DNA of 64,000 nucleotides, taken from NCBI RefSeq assembly GCF_001279775.1, contig NZ_LGDG01000100.1, forward strand, positions 91,331 through 155,330, read 5' to 3'. Numbering within the stretch: the stretch's first letter is position 1; each line of letters begins with the position of its first letter. Under the pieces are notes generated by a model, which saw nothing but the letters and a program-made list of their open reading frames with translations, was not told the DNA's origin and searched no databases. The stretch comes from Streptomyces sp. MMG1533 (lineage in GTDB: Bacteria; Actinomycetota; Actinomycetes; Streptomycetales; Streptomycetaceae). Shown here piece after piece: positions 63,101 to 64,000 of the stretch. Both the position numbers and the translations under genes were made by a program.

Positions 63101-64000
63101 ATGAACGAGGGGAAGCCCACGAAGGCGAAGTGGTGGAGCCGTCCTCGACCGCAGGTCCTTCCGGACCCGGCGGAGCCGGTTGAGACGTCGGGTGGGACGG
63201 AGCCGGGGGTGCCGGTTGAGACGTCGGGTGGGACAGGGACGCCGGTGCCGACAGAGGCGCCCGGTCCGGTGGTGGACGCGGTGCCGGATGAAGTGCGGCT
63301 CGCTGCGCGCGGTCACGATTCCGACGGTGACTTCGAACTCAGGGCCCCGGCCCCGGAGAACGCGCCTGACACAGCGGGCGACTATGAACTGAGAGTCCCG
63401 GACGCCGTGCCCGGCACCGGGGGCGACTTCGAACTGGCGCGGCCCAGTGGGGTGCCTGCGGCGCCGGAGGGGGAAGCAGCCGTGGTCGGGCCTGCCGTCG
63501 ATCACGTGACCGCACCTGGGGTCGTCGAACACGTCCCCGTGTCGGTGACAGACCCTGCTGCCGAGCCGGACGCCGGGGCGGCCCCTCCCGCCACACAGGC
63601 CTCCGAGCAGCCCGCTGGACTTCCCGCCGAGCGGCCCGCCGCGCCAGTCGTCGAACGCCCCCGGCCCCTGCACGACCCCGACCCCTACAGCACCCCGCCC
63701 TACGGCGAGCCGGGTCCCTGGGCACCCGCTCCGCCCGTCCAGCACCCGGCGACGACGCCCACCCACGGCACGTCGGCACCGCCGCCTCCCGCCTCCGGCC
63801 CGCGGGCCCAGGCCCCGGCTGCCGGCCCGCACGCCATGTCCTCGGCCTCCGGCCCGCGCCCTTCGGCTCCGGTGTCCGGCGCGCACGCCCAGGACCAGGC
63901 CCCCGGCCCGCATGCTCCGGCCCTCGGCGCGCCTGTCCCGATCCCCGGCGCCCCCCTCCCGGCCGCTGCGGCGCACGGCTTGGCGGCCCCCATACCGGCC
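63101..64000 (+). CDS. HtrA-like protease, N-terminal part (3' partial)
   Basis: ATG 63101 (GGGGAGAG just before) opens a frame of 300 codons that continues beyond the window. The part present is a cytoplasmic, Pro/Ala-rich, low-complexity region: a 12-residue tandem PVETSGGTEPGV-type repeat (63175-63234), three GD[FY]EL motifs (residues about 76-80, 93-97, 108-112) and HDPDPYSTPPYGEPGPWAP. The protease domain itself is not in the window. The identification rests on the position after sigE/anti-sigma, as in sigE-rseA-htrA, and on resemblance of this N-terminus to Streptomyces HtrA-type proteins as I recall them. Confidence 0.7.
   Translation, partial: MNEGKPTKAKWWSRPRPQVLPDPAEPVETSGGTEPGVPVETSGGTGTPVPTEAPGPVVDAVPDEVRLAARGHDSDGDFELRAPAPENAPDTAGDYELRVPDAVPGTGGDFELARPSGVPAAPEGEAAVVGPAVDHVTAPGVVEHVPVSVTDPAAEPDAGAAPPATQASEQPAGLPAERPAAPVVERPRPLHDPDPYSTPPYGEPGPWAPAPPVQHPATTPTHGTSAPPPPASGPRAQAPAAGPHAMSSASGPRPSAPVSGAHAQDQAPGPHAPALGAPVPIPGAPLPAAAAHGLAAPIPA

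Overview
The window is a high-GC (about 70 percent) actinobacterial chromosome segment, almost certainly from a Streptomyces. The evidence is very strong third-position GC, frequent GTG and TTG starts, a bldK-type oligopeptide importer next to typA, a mycothiol gene (mshB), an actinobacterial-type succinate dehydrogenase, and a gene order that from memory matches the S. coelicolor SCO5106-SCO5149 neighbourhood. No tRNA, rRNA, phage, IS element or CRISPR array was seen. The first gene (PAS/GAF/SpoIIE/HATPase phosphatase) and the last (HtrA-like protease) run off the window.

Layout. 1-7484: sensor-phosphatase (partial), a membrane coiled-coil protein lacking the TPM domain of its relatives, a GH18-like membrane-anchored protein with slippage-prone repeats, an APH-fold phosphotransferase and a methyltransferase. 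7476-11370 (minus): sdhB-sdhA-sdhC plus a 96-aa protein. 11658-15894: an orphan peptide-binding lipoprotein and typA/bipA, closed by a strong terminator. 16561-22812: bldKA-E behind a 600-nt leader that holds a short, probably degenerate reading frame. 22965-24756: a methyltransferase, a VOC protein and a DinB-like protein. 25018-31141 (minus): a second importer with the same gene order as bldK and very similar ATPases, inverted. 31669-37268: a third importer of a different type and order. About 21 kb therefore carries three complete Opp/Dpp systems, with a fourth binding protein nearby.

37517-45608: FG-GAP secreted protein, S9 peptidase, small membrane protein, mshB, DUF6113 protein and a large membrane protein with a collagen-like segment and extracellular PG-binding_4/VanW-type modules. 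45758-49198: a translationally coupled ABC-2 exporter and two-component system. 49226-51150 (minus): SirB1-like and GNAT proteins.

51262-64000 follows an old actinobacterial gene order also recalled from M. tuberculosis Rv1177-Rv1223: seven-iron ferredoxin, dapC, dapE (lysine/peptidoglycan diaminopimelate branch), LOG-family protein, folP2-like gene, DivIVA-domain protein, tag, DUF3117 protein, O-methyltransferase, then sigE, anti-sigma factor and htrA, a cell-envelope stress module. The O-methyltransferase appears to start at ATT, and an ECF-type promoter lies upstream of sigE. Positions and starts were worked out by reading the sequence; family names rest on motif recognition, not on searches.
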